From assembly GCA_946480525.1 (NCBI GenBank), contig CAMLLA010000002.1, positions 1 to 38,608 of the forward strand: a stretch of 38,608 nt of DNA, in the 5' to 3' direction. Below the pieces are notes generated by a model. That model was given only the letters and a program-made list of their open reading frames with translations. It made no database searches and was not told the DNA's origin. The position numbers were made by a program, and so were the translations under genes. The DNA is from an uncultured Asticcacaulis sp. Lineage in GTDB: Bacteria > Pseudomonadota > Alphaproteobacteria > Caulobacterales > Caulobacteraceae. Positions 17,322 through 26,897 of this stretch are shown piece after piece (position 1 is the first letter of the stretch; every line of letters starts with the position of its first letter).

Positions 17322-18815
17322 ATGATGAGCGAGACGAACGTCGGAACCGGCATTGCCGCGCTCGACGATGTATTGGGTGGCGGACTGATCGCCAATCGCG
17401 TTTACCTGATCCAGGGCGCACCCGGTTGCGGCAAGACGACCCTGGCCTTGCAGTTCCTGCTGGAAGGCGTACGCAATGGCGAAACCGTCCTCTACGTGAC
17501 GCTGGCGGAATCGCAGGACGAGTTGCGGGCCAATGCCGCCTCGCACGGCTGGACGCTCGACGGATTGAATTTCTGTGAAATCATTGCCGACGACCTGGGT
17601 TTGGAGTCGGATCAGAAATACACCATGTTCCATCCCGCCGAGGTCGAGCTCAACGAGACGACCAAGCGGGTCATCGCCCATATCGAACAGCTGAACCCGA
17701 CGCGCGTTGTCGTCGACTCGATGGCCGAGATCAAGCTTTTGTCACAAAACACCCTGCGTTACCGCCGCGAAGTCCTGGCGTTGAAGAGCTTTTTCCAGGG
17801 GCGCAAATGCACCACCCTGTTCCTCGATGACAAAACGGCGACCGACGAAGAAGACCGTCAGTTGCAAAGTATCGCCCACGGCGTCTTCAATCTTGAGCAG
17901 TTGGCGCCCGAATACGGCGCCGAACGCCGCCGCCTGCGGGTCACCAAGTTCCGCGGCCGCAAATACCGCGGCGGTTATCACGACTTCAGCATCTCCCGGG
18001 GCGGCCTGTCGATCTTTCCGCGCCTGGTCGCCGGTGAACACCTCCGCAAGCACGAAGTCGGCCAGCTTCAGTCGGGGGTCCCCGAACTCGACGCCATGCT
18101 GGGCGGCGGCCTTGACTTGGGCACCAGCCTTCTGCTGCTCGGTCCCGCCGGCGCGGGCAAATCGACCCTGGGCATGCAGCTGTGCCTGGCAGCGGCGCGC
18201 GGAGGCCAACGCGCCGCCTTCTTCACTTTCGACGAGCGGCTGGAAACCATGCGCCAACGCGCACGCGGCATCGGCCAGGACCTCGACGTCCAGCTCGAAA
18301 AAGGCCTCATCACCGTTCAGACCGTCGATCCGGCGGAGCTGTCGCCCGGCGAATTCGGCCAAAGCGTCCGCGCCGCCGCCGAAGGCCTGGACGGCAAGGG
18401 CGCCGCGCGCGTTGTCGTCATCGACAGCCTGAACGGCTACCTCCACGCCATGCCGGAAGAAAAGTACCTGACGGCTCAGCTCCACGAACTGCTGACCTAT
18501 CTGGGGCATCTCAACGTCATCACCATACTGATCGTCGCTCAGCATGGCCTGCTGGGCAGTACCATGCAGGCCCCCCTCGACACCAGTTACCTGGCCGACG
18601 GCGTTGTCCTGTTCCGTTATTTCGAAACCGCCGGAGAAGTCAGGCAGACCATTTCCGTCGTCAAGAAGCGTACCGGCGCGCACGAGCGGTCGATTCGCGA
18701 ATTCCGCCTGGACAGTACCGGCATCCGTGTCGGTGCGCCCTTGCGCGACTTCCACGGCGTACTGACCGGCATCCCCGTCTTTGAAGGCCGACCCGGAGAC
18801 CTGATCGCCAAATGA
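17322..18815 (+). CDS. KaiC-like double-domain ATPase
   Basis: RecA-type ATPase of 497 aa with two KaiC domains. Walker A motifs are GAPGCGKT (K38) and GPAGAGKST (K280). In the first domain the usual adjacent glutamate pair reads AE (TLAESQDEL); in the second, FDE. In the region matching the cyanobacterial KaiC phosphorylation sites (S431/T432), alignment by eye gives S422-Y423 in [11 protein letters not shown], so serine is kept and threonine is tyrosine. KaiC homologues hydrolyse ATP slowly and can autophosphorylate. No KaiA or KaiB is encoded nearby. GGAG lies 8 bases before the tandem ATGATG start. It overlaps the next kinase gene by four bases, so the two form an operon. Confidence 0.9.
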   Translation: MMSETNVGTGIAALDDVLGGGLIANRVYLIQGAPGCGKTTLALQFLLEGVRNGETVLYVTLAESQDELRANAASHGWTLDGLNFCEIIADDLGLESDQKYTMFHPAEVELNETTKRVIAHIEQLNPTRVVVDSMAEIKLLSQNTLRYRREVLALKSFFQGRKCTTLFLDDKTATDEEDRQLQSIAHGVFNLEQLAPEYGAERRRLRVTKFRGRKYRGGYHDFSISRGGLSIFPRLVAGEHLRKHEVGQLQSGVPELDAMLGGGLDLGTSLLLLGPAGAGKSTLGMQLCLAAARGGQRAAFFTFDERLETMRQRARGIGQDLDVQLEKGLITVQTVDPAELSPGEFGQSVRAAAEGLDGKGAARVVVIDSLNGYLHAMPEEKYLTAQLHELLTYLGHLNVITILIVAQHGLLGSTMQAPLDTSYLADGVVLFRYFETAGEVRQTISVVKKRTGAHERSIREFRLDSTGIRVGAPLRDFHGVLTGIPVFEGRPGDLIAK

Positions 18816-20404
18816 GCTCTGAGGCCGATTCGTCATCCCTCGTCCTCATCCTGGCGCCGACGGCGCGCGACGGCGCCACGACGCGGCAGATTCTGATCGA
18901 CAACGGCATCGGGGCCGAGGTGTGCGCCACGATTGGCGACCTGTGCCAGGGGATCATGGCCGGGGCTGACGCCGCCGTCATCACCCAGGAAGCCGTCCTG
19001 ACCAACCACGCTGCCCTGAGCCAGGCCCTGGCCGCCCAGCCGTCGTGGTCGGATTTTCCGCTGATCGTGCTGACGCCGTCGTCGCTGCAATCGGCCGAGA
19101 CCATCGCCGCGCTGGAAAGCGTCGGCAACATGACCCTGGTGACGCGGCCGATCTATATCGCCACCCTGCTCTTCTCGGTGCGCTATGCCCTGCGCGACCG
19201 CGCCCGCCAGTACCGCCAGCGCGACAACGAAGAGGCCCTGCGCCGCGCCGTCGCCGCCGCCGAATCCGCCAATGTCGCCAAGACCGAATTCCTGGCCAAT
19301 ATGAGCCACGAGATCCGAACGCCCATGAACGCCGTCATCGGCCTGTCGCACATCCTGGCCCAGAGCCGGCCACTGACCGACAAGCAGACACAGTTCATCA
19401 AGACGCTGCACATGAGCGCGGAACAGCTTCTGGCCCTGATCAACGATCTCCTCGACATCGCCAAGATCGAAGCCCACGCCGTCGAACTGGAATCGATCGC
19501 CTTTTCGCCGCCGGCGATCATCCACGAGGTCGCCGGCATGATAGAAGTCCAGGCGCGCGAAAAGGGCCTGACGCTGACCCTCGATTGCGGCGGCCTGGAT
19601 GACACCCAGGTACTGGGTGATCCAACCCGGCTGCGCCAGGTCCTGCTCAACCTGTGCACCAACGCGCTCAAATTCACTCACGAAGGCGGCGTCACCATCT
19701 CGTGCACCGCGACAGCGCGGCCAGATGGTCCCCGGATGATGGAAATCTCGGTGACCGATACCGGCATCGGCATTCCGCCGCAAAAGTTGGCGACCATATT
19801 CGAAAAGTTCGTCCAGGCCGACACATCGGTCACGCGCAAGTACGGCGGCACGGGACTGGGCCTCGCTATTTCAAAGACCCTGATCGACATTATGGGCGGC
19901 ACCATCAACGTCGAAAGTGTCGAAGGCCAGGGATCGCGCTTTTCGATCCGCCTGCCGATGCAGCCCCTTCCCGCCCGCACCGGCGGCGGCGCCATCCTTT
20001 CTCCGGACACGGGCGAAATCTCTGAGGCGCACGGCCAGACAATCCTGCTGGTCGAGGACTCGCCCGCCAATGTCATGGTGGCATCGAACCTGCTGGAAGA
20101 ATATGGCTACGATGTCGATGTTGCCGAACACGGTGCGGCGGCACTAAAGAAGCTCGCCGACGGCGCCGCCTATTTCGCCGTCCTGATGGATGTGCAGATG
20201 CCGGTCATGGACGGGCTGGAGTGCACCCGGCGCATCCGCAAGGACGAGGTCGAGCACGGCAAGGCACACCTGCCGATCATTGGCATGACGGCACATGCCC
20301 AGGCGCGCGACCGGGAGAAATGCTTCGAAGCCGGGATGGACGCCTATCTGGCCAAGCCCTTCGACCCGCGCGACCTGCGCAAGCTCCTGGTCGCAATCGC
20401 CTAG
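18812..20404 (+). CDS. Hybrid histidine kinase with N-terminal pseudo-receiver, KaiC-coupled
   Basis: Predicted soluble kinase of 530 aa translationally coupled to the KaiC-like gene (ATGA overlap). Residues 1-125 resemble a receiver fold by pattern, but where the acidic pocket and phospho-aspartate would be, the sequence reads LILAP and AAVITQEA, so it is probably a phosphorylation-dead pseudo-receiver. A short helix leads to HisKA with H166 in MSHEIRTP, HATPase (about 268-385, GGTGLGL), and a true C-terminal receiver (about 412-527) with D460 and the AKPF lysine. There is no PAS or GAF domain, so input most likely comes through the pseudo-receiver, possibly from the KaiC-like partner (inference). 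Confidence 0.9.
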   Translation: MSSEADSSSLVLILAPTARDGATTRQILIDNGIGAEVCATIGDLCQGIMAGADAAVITQEAVLTNHAALSQALAAQPSWSDFPLIVLTPSSLQSAETIAALESVGNMTLVTRPIYIATLLFSVRYALRDRARQYRQRDNEEALRRAVAAAESANVAKTEFLANMSHEIRTPMNAVIGLSHILAQSRPLTDKQTQFIKTLHMSAEQLLALINDLLDIAKIEAHAVELESIAFSPPAIIHEVAGMIEVQAREKGLTLTLDCGGLDDTQVLGDPTRLRQVLLNLCTNALKFTHEGGVTISCTATARPDGPRMMEISVTDTGIGIPPQKLATIFEKFVQADTSVTRKYGGTGLGLAISKTLIDIMGGTINVESVEGQGSRFSIRLPMQPLPARTGGGAILSPDTGEISEAHGQTILLVEDSPANVMVASNLLEEYGYDVDVAEHGAAALKKLADGAAYFAVLMDVQMPVMDGLECTRRIRKDEVEHGKAHLPIIGMTAHAQARDREKCFEAGMDAYLAKPFDPRDLRKLLVAIA

Positions 20405-20493
20405 AGAGGCTACACACGGTCAATTTCAAGCTTGACGGAGCAAAAGCCGTCACCCATCAGTGACCGACCAGACAGGTCACCGAGGGACATGCC

Positions 20494-23400
20494 ATGACGT
20501 TTGCAATAAGCCGGCGCGAAACGCTTGGCGGCGCAGCCCTTCTGACCGCGGCCGCCGCGACGGCTCATGCGGACGGCCTTCCCTCTTCCCTTCGCGTAAC
20601 CGCGTTGAAGACCGAACAGGTCGAAAATCCGCTGGGTGTCGGGGTCCATCCGGTGCGCCTGTCGTGGCAGACAGAGACCTCGCGACGCAATACCCGGCAA
20701 TCGGCCTGGCGCGTTCAGGCGGCATCGACGCGCGAAGCCCTGCTGGACGGCCGGGCGGACCTGTGGGACAGCCAGCGCGTCGAGAGCGATGCGACCTTTG
20801 GCATCCGGTACGGCGGACCGGAAGGCAAATCAGGTCAGCGCGTGTGGTGGCGGGTACAGGCATGGGATTCGCACGGTCGCACCGCCATAAGCGATCCGGC
20901 CTCCTGGGAGATGGGCCTGCTGTCGCCTGCGGACTGGCGGGCCCAGTGGCTGGCGATCGAAAACGCCGAACGCAGGGGTGACCGCGAAACCGGCCTCCTG
21001 TGGATCGGCGCGCCCGAAAAGCCTGCCGGCAAGACCGCCCAATTCCGCCTTGCCTTCGTGTTGGACAGCGCGGCTTCGGTGACCGTGCTGAGCGTCGCCG
21101 ACGCCGATTATCGCGCCTTTGTCGATGGCCGGCGCCTGACCCTTCCGCCGTGGCAGCGCACCGCATTCGGCCCGCAGGGAACGGTCGAAACTACCCTGCC
21201 GCTCGCTGCAGGCGCCCATACCCTGGCACTAAGCGTCAATGTCGGCCACAATCCGCCGCGCTGCGCCGTCATGCTGCGCATCGTCCATGCCGACGGGCGC
21301 GTGACACGGATCAACGGGCTGGACGCCAGGGTCAGCGGAGCCATGCCGGACGGCTGGGAACAGCCAGGCTTCGACGACAGCGTCTGGCCCAGGGCCGCGC
21401 CGGTGAAAGGCTATGCCCAGCCCCTGCCGGAAGCGGGCGCCTACATGGTGCGGCGCGATTTCGACGCCGGCGCGAAGGTCGTGGCTGCGCGGCTCTATGT
21501 GACCGCGCTCGGGGCCTATGAAACCTGGATCAACGGCGCCAGGGTCGGCGAAGACCTGCTGGCGCCGGAAAGCATGGATTTCCGTAAGCGCATTCGGTAT
21601 CGGGTCCACGACGTCACCTCCATGATCCGCGACGGCGCCAACACCATCGGCGCCATGGTCGGCGACGGCTGGTATGGCAGCCGCACGGCGCCCATGGGCC
21701 GGTTCGCCTTCGGAGAGCCGCCGCTGCGCTTCCTGGCGCAGCTCGAGATCAGATATGCCGATGGCCGGACGCAGATCGTCGGCAGTGATGATAGCTGGAC
21801 GATCCGCCCGGCCCCGATCACGCGCGCCGAAATCTACAATGGCGAACACTATGACGCCCGCCTGGAACAGCCCGGCTGGGCCGAGCCGGGCTTCGCGGAG
21901 GACAGCGGCTGGCTTCCCGTCCACATCCTGCCGCCCGAGACGGACGCACCTCTGGAAGGTGCGCTCAGCCCGCCGATCCGCCGCATCAAGACCCTGCCGG
22001 CGCGCACGGTAACCGAGGTCAACGGCGTCCAAATTGTCGATTTCGGCCAGAACTTCGCCGGCTGGGCGCGTATCCGCGTCAAGGGCGAGCGCGGCCGCAA
22101 GATCACCCTGCGCTTCGCCGAGGTGTTGAAGGCCGATGGCGGCATCGACCAATCCAACCTGCGCGAAGCCGCCTGCACCGACAGCTATACATTGCGCGGC
22201 GATCCGAAGGGCGAGACGTGGGAACCGCGCTTCACCTACCACGGCTTCCGCTATGTCGAGGTATCGGGCCTGGCCGCGCCGCTGCAAAAGGCCGACATCA
22301 CCGGCATCGCCATCCATTCCGCCCTGCCGGAAACCGGGACACTGAGCCTCGGTAATCCCCTGCTCCAGCAGTTCTGGCGAAACAGCTACTGGAGCCAGCG
22401 CTCGAACTTCATGGGCATTCCAACCGACTGCCCCCAGCGTGACGAGCGGCTGGGCTGGATGGGCGACGCCCATGTCTTCTGGGACGCCGCCGCCTTCAAC
22501 ATGGACCTCGGCGCCTTTACCCGGCGGTGGACGGCGGATGTGCGCGACGCTCAGTACGGCAACGGCGCCTATGCCTTCATCGCACCGAACTCCATGCCGG
22601 ATACCGCCCCCAATCAAGCCTCGCCCGGCTGGGCCGACGCCGGGGTCATCCTGCCGTGGACGGCGTGGAAACGCTATGGCGACACCGCCGTCATCGACGA
22701 GAACTGGCGGGCGATGCAGGCCTATATCGGCTTTATCCTGGCCAGCAGCGACGGCTATATCTGGACGAGAAACCGGGGCTGGGACTTCGGCGACTGGCTG
22801 GCGCTCGACGCCAGGGATCCAGGCGACCCGACCACGCCCAAGGACCTGATCGCCACCGCCATGTTCAAACATTCGGTCGACGCCATGATCGACATGGCCG
22901 AGGCCACGGGGCGGAGCGCGGAAGCCGCCGGGTACCGCACCCTGAGCACAAACATCCGCGACGCGTTTATCCGCGCCTATGTCCGGCCCGACGGCACGGT
23001 CGGCAACGAATCGCAGACCGGCTATATCCTGGCCCTGGCCTACGGACTGATGCCCGACGCGCTGAATGCCGCCGCGGCGCAAAGGCTGAAGGACAATATC
23101 GTCGCGCGTGGCAATCTGCTGACCACGGGGTTCCTTGGCACGCCCGCCAGCCTGGACGTGCTCGCCGACAACGGCTTTGCTTCGACCGTCTATGACCTGC
23201 TGCTGCGGATGGACTATCCCTCGTGGGGATACATGGTGATGAAGGGCGCGACCACGACCTGGGAACGCTGGAACAGCGATGTCGGCGACGTCACGATGAA
23301 TTCATTCAACCACTACGCCTTCGGTGCGGTCATCGGTTTCACCTATCGCCGGATCGCCGGGATCGAACCGGTCGCGCCTGGCTTCCGCGTCTTCCGCGTC

Positions 23401-23688
23401 AACCCGGTCTTCGACGACCGCGTGAAGACCGGTGGGGCAGACTACGATTCCGTGTCCGGCCGGATCACGACACGCTGGGTCCGCGACGGCAAGACATTTC
23501 GGCTGGACGTCAGCGTGCCTGCCAACACCCGCGCTCTGATTCACCTGCCGGCGTCGTCCCCCGACACGGTGCGCGAAGGCCGCCACCCCTTGAGCGCCCT
23601 GCCCGAAATCCAGTTGGTCCGGAGCGGGCCGGACAGCATCGTCCTTGAGGCCGGCTCGGGCCGCTACAGCTTCCGCGTGCCCGGATAG
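20494..23688 (+). CDS. GH78 alpha-L-rhamnosidase, Tat-exported
   Basis: Large glycoside hydrolase of 1064 aa that removes terminal alpha-L-rhamnose from polysaccharides or glycosides. It begins with a twin-arginine signal (SRRETLGGAALL) and a likely cleavage site after AHA. N-terminal beta-sandwich domains occupy about residues 30-500. The (alpha/alpha)6 catalytic barrel carries DCPQRDERLGWMGD at 645-658, with D650/E651 in the catalytic region, and WERW with E924; both match GH78 acid and base motifs as I recall them. A C-terminal beta domain follows. Start ATG at 20494 has GAGGGA upstream. It lies 90 bases after the KaiC-kinase operon; read-through is possible but functionally unexplained. 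Confidence 0.92.
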   Translation: MTFAISRRETLGGAALLTAAAATAHADGLPSSLRVTALKTEQVENPLGVGVHPVRLSWQTETSRRNTRQSAWRVQAASTREALLDGRADLWDSQRVESDATFGIRYGGPEGKSGQRVWWRVQAWDSHGRTAISDPASWEMGLLSPADWRAQWLAIENAERRGDRETGLLWIGAPEKPAGKTAQFRLAFVLDSAASVTVLSVADADYRAFVDGRRLTLPPWQRTAFGPQGTVETTLPLAAGAHTLALSVNVGHNPPRCAVMLRIVHADGRVTRINGLDARVSGAMPDGWEQPGFDDSVWPRAAPVKGYAQPLPEAGAYMVRRDFDAGAKVVAARLYVTALGAYETWINGARVGEDLLAPESMDFRKRIRYRVHDVTSMIRDGANTIGAMVGDGWYGSRTAPMGRFAFGEPPLRFLAQLEIRYADGRTQIVGSDDSWTIRPAPITRAEIYNGEHYDARLEQPGWAEPGFAEDSGWLPVHILPPETDAPLEGALSPPIRRIKTLPARTVTEVNGVQIVDFGQNFAGWARIRVKGERGRKITLRFAEVLKADGGIDQSNLREAACTDSYTLRGDPKGETWEPRFTYHGFRYVEVSGLAAPLQKADITGIAIHSALPETGTLSLGNPLLQQFWRNSYWSQRSNFMGIPTDCPQRDERLGWMGDAHVFWDAAAFNMDLGAFTRRWTADVRDAQYGNGAYAFIAPNSMPDTAPNQASPGWADAGVILPWTAWKRYGDTAVIDENWRAMQAYIGFILASSDGYIWTRNRGWDFGDWLALDARDPGDPTTPKDLIATAMFKHSVDAMIDMAEATGRSAEAAGYRTLSTNIRDAFIRAYVRPDGTVGNESQTGYILALAYGLMPDALNAAAAQRLKDNIVARGNLLTTGFLGTPASLDVLADNGFASTVYDLLLRMDYPSWGYMVMKGATTTWERWNSDVGDVTMNSFNHYAFGAVIGFTYRRIAGIEPVAPGFRVFRVNPVFDDRVKTGGADYDSVSGRITTRWVRDGKTFRLDVSVPANTRALIHLPASSPDTVREGRHPLSALPEIQLVRSGPDSIVLEAGSGRYSFRVPG

Positions 23689-23761
23689 ATTTTCAGAAGG
23701 TGTGCGCCATGCAACGAATTTTCCACTGCGTCGCTAGGCATTCCACGCCAAATCCTGCATA

Positions 23762-23804
23762 GTTCCGACGGTCCCGGTTCGCGCCTGCCGGGTGGATTCG
23801 GAAC
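23762..23804 (+). repeat. Nested inverted repeats before the LuxR-type gene
   Basis: Outer arms GTTCCGA (23762-23768) and TCGGAAC (23798-23804) enclose inner arms CCCGG (23773-23777) and CCGGG (23788-23792). It ends 15 bases before the GTG start at 23820, so it could be an operator or an RNA fold affecting translation. Confidence 0.4.
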
Positions 23805-23819
23805 TCTCGGGGGATTGCG

Positions 23820-24509
23820 GTGTCACAGGATACGGTGTCCGGCGTCAGAACGCTGTCCGACAGGCAGAAGGAGGTTCTTCGCCTGATGGCGCGCCATCAC
23901 AAGGCGAAAGAGATCGCCAAGATTCTCAAGATTCGTGAAACCACCGTGCGCACCCACATCGAGGAGGCCCGTCGCCGCCTTGGAGGCGTCTCGTCCGGTG
24001 ACGCGGTTCGCGCACTGCTGGCGCATGAGGCGGTGCAGCCTGCGACCGAAGCGGCAGACACAGCCTCCGATCCCCTCCTCAAAAATTCAGGACCTCAATT
24101 TTTTCCGATACCCGAACAGGGGTCGGGCCTGCCATCGTCGGGGCATGAAACCGATCCTGCATCCCAACGCCACCGACCTGATCATCAACCTGACCGAGCT
24201 GGAGAAGGTCCTCAGCCTCCTGTCCAACCCGGACAAGCGCCACCACATAGCGGATACGATCTCCGCCCTGCGCGTGGTGAACATGACGGAAGGGTCAGAG
24301 AACGCGACCCTGACACTGGTCGCCTCGATAGCCTGGTTGACGGACACTGGAATGTCTTCATAGGACGGGGACAGCCTCTCAAATTCTGGCAGGTCGTGGC
24401 CATTACCTTCGTCGTCATCATCCTCCTGTCGATGGCGCTGACAGTGGTCATCCAGGCCCAGACCGTCTTCATCAGAGCTGTTCAGACTTTCAAAAGCCAG
24501 TCCGGCTGA
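23820..24509 (+). CDS. LuxR-type HTH protein with C-terminal membrane segment; coding frame appears to switch
   Basis: The open frame of 229 codons starts with GTG at 23820. Residues 11-70 are a LuxR/FixJ-type helix-turn-helix (LSDRQKEVLRLMARHHKAKE, then TTVRTHIEEARRRLG). The C-terminal 40 residues contain one strong membrane helix (FWQVVAITFVVIILLSMAL). HTH proteins with one C-terminal membrane segment are known in alphaproteobacteria. Between about 24145 and 24345 this frame has poor third-position GC and a Pro/Arg/His/Gln-rich composition, while the +1 frame looks coding. Either the gene carries two compensating frameshifts, or an HTH gene and a small membrane-protein gene overlap here. 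Confidence 0.6.
   Translation: MSQDTVSGVRTLSDRQKEVLRLMARHHKAKEIAKILKIRETTVRTHIEEARRRLGGVSSGDAVRALLAHEAVQPATEAADTASDPLLKNSGPQFFPIPEQGSGLPSSGHETDPASQRHRPDHQPDRAGEGPQPPVQPGQAPPHSGYDLRPARGEHDGRVRERDPDTGRLDSLVDGHWNVFIGRGQPLKFWQVVAITFVVIILLSMALTVVIQAQTVFIRAVQTFKSQSG
24145..24363 (+). CDS. Overlapping small ORF in the +1 frame, possibly the true coding frame here
   Basis: A 72-codon frame starting at ATG 24145 inside the gene at 23820-24509. By my count 60 of 72 codons end in G or C, and most exceptions cluster at the end; the host frame over the same bases does much worse. The peptide looks like a folded helical protein (LIINLTELEKVLSLLSNPDK). A -1 shift near 24345 would join it to the membrane helix encoded in the host frame up to 24509, giving a membrane protein of about 120 aa. 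Its ATG has only a weak ribosome site and overlaps a TGA in the third frame. Confidence 0.5.
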   Translation: MKPILHPNATDLIINLTELEKVLSLLSNPDKRHHIADTISALRVVNMTEGSENATLTLVASIAWLTDTGMSS

Positions 24510-24560
24510 CCGTCCGCGGCCGCCTGGCAACGCGGGCCTGCGGGCCATTGGAGAGACACT

Positions 24561-24899
24561 ATGCAAAGAGCGGAAATGGTACGCGTTGGCGCCGAGCAAC
24601 TGACGACGGCGGAAAATGCCGTCGATATGGCGCTGGTCGAAGCGACCACCCTGGTCGGCAATCTCCTGCGCATGCGGGTTGAAGCCAATATGTCGCCCGT
24701 CTACGGCCACAAGGCGGTCCGTGCCTTCAGCCGCGCCATCGATTTGCTGGGCGAGGTCAAATCTGTTATGGCCGAAGGACATGAACACCTCGACGAGGTC
24801 AAGACCCAAATGGGCTGCCGCACCGTGGCCGCAGGCCTGCACGACAAGCCGGGTGGCACGACGGGGTTCCACGTAGTGAAGAAGGACGAAGCGGCTTAA
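24561..24899 (+). CDS. Hypothetical helical protein
   Basis: Not recognised. Protein of 112 aa, predicted helical over residues 5-80, without signal peptide or membrane segment. GGAGAGACACT precedes the ATG at 24561. It lies 51 bases after the HTH/membrane gene and 2 bases before the next membrane-protein gene, so all three are probably one transcript. Confidence 0.75.
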   Translation: MQRAEMVRVGAEQLTTAENAVDMALVEATTLVGNLLRMRVEANMSPVYGHKAVRAFSRAIDLLGEVKSVMAEGHEHLDEVKTQMGCRTVAAGLHDKPGGTTGFHVVKKDEAA

Positions 24900-24901
24900 A
24901 C

Positions 24902-25351
24902 ATGAGCGTGTGGCTGATAATTCAGTATGCTGGCATAGTTGTCGTCACACTTCTCTGTGCATGGGCCTGGTTCAGAGGCGGCCCCGCCGAAAGGATGGGG
25001 GCCGTCGTGCTCTTTTTGGGGTGGATATTTTCCGTCCTGTTCCATGAAATCCGTGAAGGCGGCCCGGGACCCGTGGTTGTCATCATCGATATTGCCATGG
25101 CGCTAGCCTTCATCGCGCTGCTAATCCGATATCACAAGATTTGGCTGGTCCTGATCGTCGCCTGTCAGGTCAACTTGGTGGCCGCACACTTCGTCGCCAT
25201 ACCCCAGTTCATCGACGGCTGGTCCTTCTTTGCAGTGATTAATATCTGGGGCGGCTACGGCCTGCTGTTCTCCATGGCGCTGGGCATGGTGCTGCATGAG
25301 ATGGGCTTTGGCCGCCGGCGCAAGGTAGCGGCGCCGACCTCAGCGGGATAA
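24902..25351 (+). CDS. Hypothetical integral membrane protein
   Basis: Not recognised at family level. Protein of 149 aa with about five hydrophobic segments (roughly residues 5-22, 33-48, 57-75, 80-100, 112-133) and a basic C-terminal tail (FGRRRKV). Its ATG lies two bases after the preceding stop, indicating coupling. Its stop abuts the convergent beta-propeller gene within the palindrome TAATTA. It may act with the membrane-anchored HTH protein upstream; that is inference. Confidence 0.75.
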   Translation: MSVWLIIQYAGIVVVTLLCAWAWFRGGPAERMGAVVLFLGWIFSVLFHEIREGGPGPVVVIIDIAMALAFIALLIRYHKIWLVLIVACQVNLVAAHFVAIPQFIDGWSFFAVINIWGGYGLLFSMALGMVLHEMGFGRRRKVAAPTSAG

Positions 25352-26854
25352 TTAATCCCCCACGGGCCGGTAGCTGACGAAGGCGATCCGCTTGCTGTCC
25401 GGCGACCAGGACGGGACGTTGATGGTGCCCTGCCCACCGAACAGCTTGGTCAGCGCCACGGGTGCACCGCCTCCTGCCGGCATCAGCATAAGTGTGACAT
25501 CCTTGTTGGCCGGATGATCTCCGACGGCCACATCGGTGCCGAAGGCGATATAGGCGATCCATTTGCCGTCCGGCGAAGGATGCGGAAACCAGTCGCGCGT
25601 GCCAGCCTCATGTGTCATCTGTTCGGCGCCCGAACCGTCAACGCGCATCCGCCACAGCTTCATATTGCCGCTGCGCACCGAATTGAACCAGATCCACTGG
25701 CCGTCCGGTGTATATTCAGATCCGTCGTCCAGCCCGGGCGCCGTGGTCAGGCGCATCTCTGCTCCGCCTGCCGCCGGGACGGTATAAACGTCGTAATCAC
25801 CCCCGCGATTGGCGATATAGGCAAGCGTCTTTCCGTCCGGCGACCAGCCGTGCCAATAGGACGGTCCCTCAGGCGTCACCAGGCGCGGCGCGCCGCCTGC
25901 TGCCGGCAGGATATGGATGCGCGACTGGTTATCAGGACTTGTCTGGTCGCTGACCACGATCCACTTGCCGTCCGGTGAGTATCCGTGGTCGTTGTTCATC
26001 TTGCTGAGCGCACCCGCGTCGAGCTTCGCGGGCGCGCCACCTGCCACTGGCAGGGTGAAGAGATGTCCCTTGGAATTATAGAGCAAGTTCGCGCCGTCGC
26101 GTGACCAGTTGGGCGCTTCGATCAGGTCCGTCGTGTGAAAGACGATGGTACGGTTCCTGTCGCCGATGCTCAGGATTTCCAGCGTGCTCTCGGCTTTGGT
26201 CAGCGGCGTCGGCCAGCCTTCGACGCCGGGCGCCAGGGGTTCCAGCGCGATCTTGGAAAAGACGGCGGTCTCCGACACCGCGTTGTTGTGAGCGCTTAGC
26301 GCCAGTCCCGCCAGGTAGGACTGGCCCAGCGCGATGCGGACGCCACCCCCGACGTGACGGACCTCGCCCTTAGCGTCCGATAGCGACATCCAGGCATAAC
26401 CGTCATGATATTCGAGCGCGACGCGTTTCGCCCCGTGTTGATTGGCGATCACCTGGTGCGTTTCGCCACCCCGGGTTTCGCGATACTGCAACGATATCAA
26501 CCCGTCGCCATGGACCATGATATCGACATAAGGACTGTCGGCATCGAGGCTTTGGCGCAGCATGATCCCGGCCTTGCGGTGAGGATCGACGCCTTTGCCG
26601 ATGAACGCGATATCGGCGGCGATATAGGTGTCGCCTTTTACCGGACTGGCCGCATAGTGAAAGGCATCGACGGCGCCCCAGATATTGGTTCCCGACGCGG
26701 TCAGACGATAGCTGCCGTTCTCGAAGCTGGCCTTGCCGGGAATGGCGGTGGCGCCGACGTCGGAGTGGTTTTCGAAAATGCCGATGGCTTCGGCGCCGGC
26801 CTGACTGGCGATAAGCGCGCACGCGGCTACGGCCGCAAACAGGATTTGCCTCAT
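25352..26854 (-). CDS. Secreted TolB-like beta-propeller protein with N-terminal lectin-like domain
   Basis: Predicted exported protein of 500 aa. Signal peptide at residues 1-22 (cleavage near GAEA). Residues about 25-200 resemble a concanavalin-like/DUF1349-type beta-sandwich. From about 215 to the end there are at least six PD40 beta-propeller repeats, seen as YSPDGKW, WSPDGKT, YTPDGQW, PSPDGKW and WSPDSKR. The propeller resembles that of TolB and DPP IV, but no peptidase domain follows. Start at 26854 has GGGAGAG upstream. A LacI-type palindrome lies 44 bases upstream of the start, pointing to sugar-responsive control. Its partner or ligand is unknown. Confidence 0.78.
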   Translation of the reverse strand: MRQILFAAVAACALIASQAGAEAIGIFENHSDVGATAIPGKASFENGSYRLTASGTNIWGAVDAFHYAASPVKGDTYIAADIAFIGKGVDPHRKAGIMLRQSLDADSPYVDIMVHGDGLISLQYRETRGGETHQVIANQHGAKRVALEYHDGYAWMSLSDAKGEVRHVGGGVRIALGQSYLAGLALSAHNNAVSETAVFSKIALEPLAPGVEGWPTPLTKAESTLEILSIGDRNRTIVFHTTDLIEAPNWSRDGANLLYNSKGHLFTLPVAGGAPAKLDAGALSKMNNDHGYSPDGKWIVVSDQTSPDNQSRIHILPAAGGAPRLVTPEGPSYWHGWSPDGKTLAYIANRGGDYDVYTVPAAGGAEMRLTTAPGLDDGSEYTPDGQWIWFNSVRSGNMKLWRMRVDGSGAEQMTHEAGTRDWFPHPSPDGKWIAYIAFGTDVAVGDHPANKDVTLMLMPAGGGAPVALTKLFGGQGTINVPSWSPDSKRIAFVSYRPVGD

Positions 26855-26897
26855 GATGTCTCTCCCTGATTGTGCCGCGATCATTACGCGCCGCGGC

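Noticed and set aside
20433..20452. Terminator after the KaiC-kinase operon
   Set aside because: Only a 6-bp stem (TGACGG/CCGTCA) with no T-run; too weak to call.
21229..23082. 617-codon frame antisense to the GH78 rhamnosidase
   Set aside because: No domain, and the sense strand encodes a complete GH78 enzyme.
23800..23822. GGAAC as an ECF sigma -35 element
   Set aside because: No matching -10 (CGTT-type) at 16-17 bases; the downstream position falls on the start codon.
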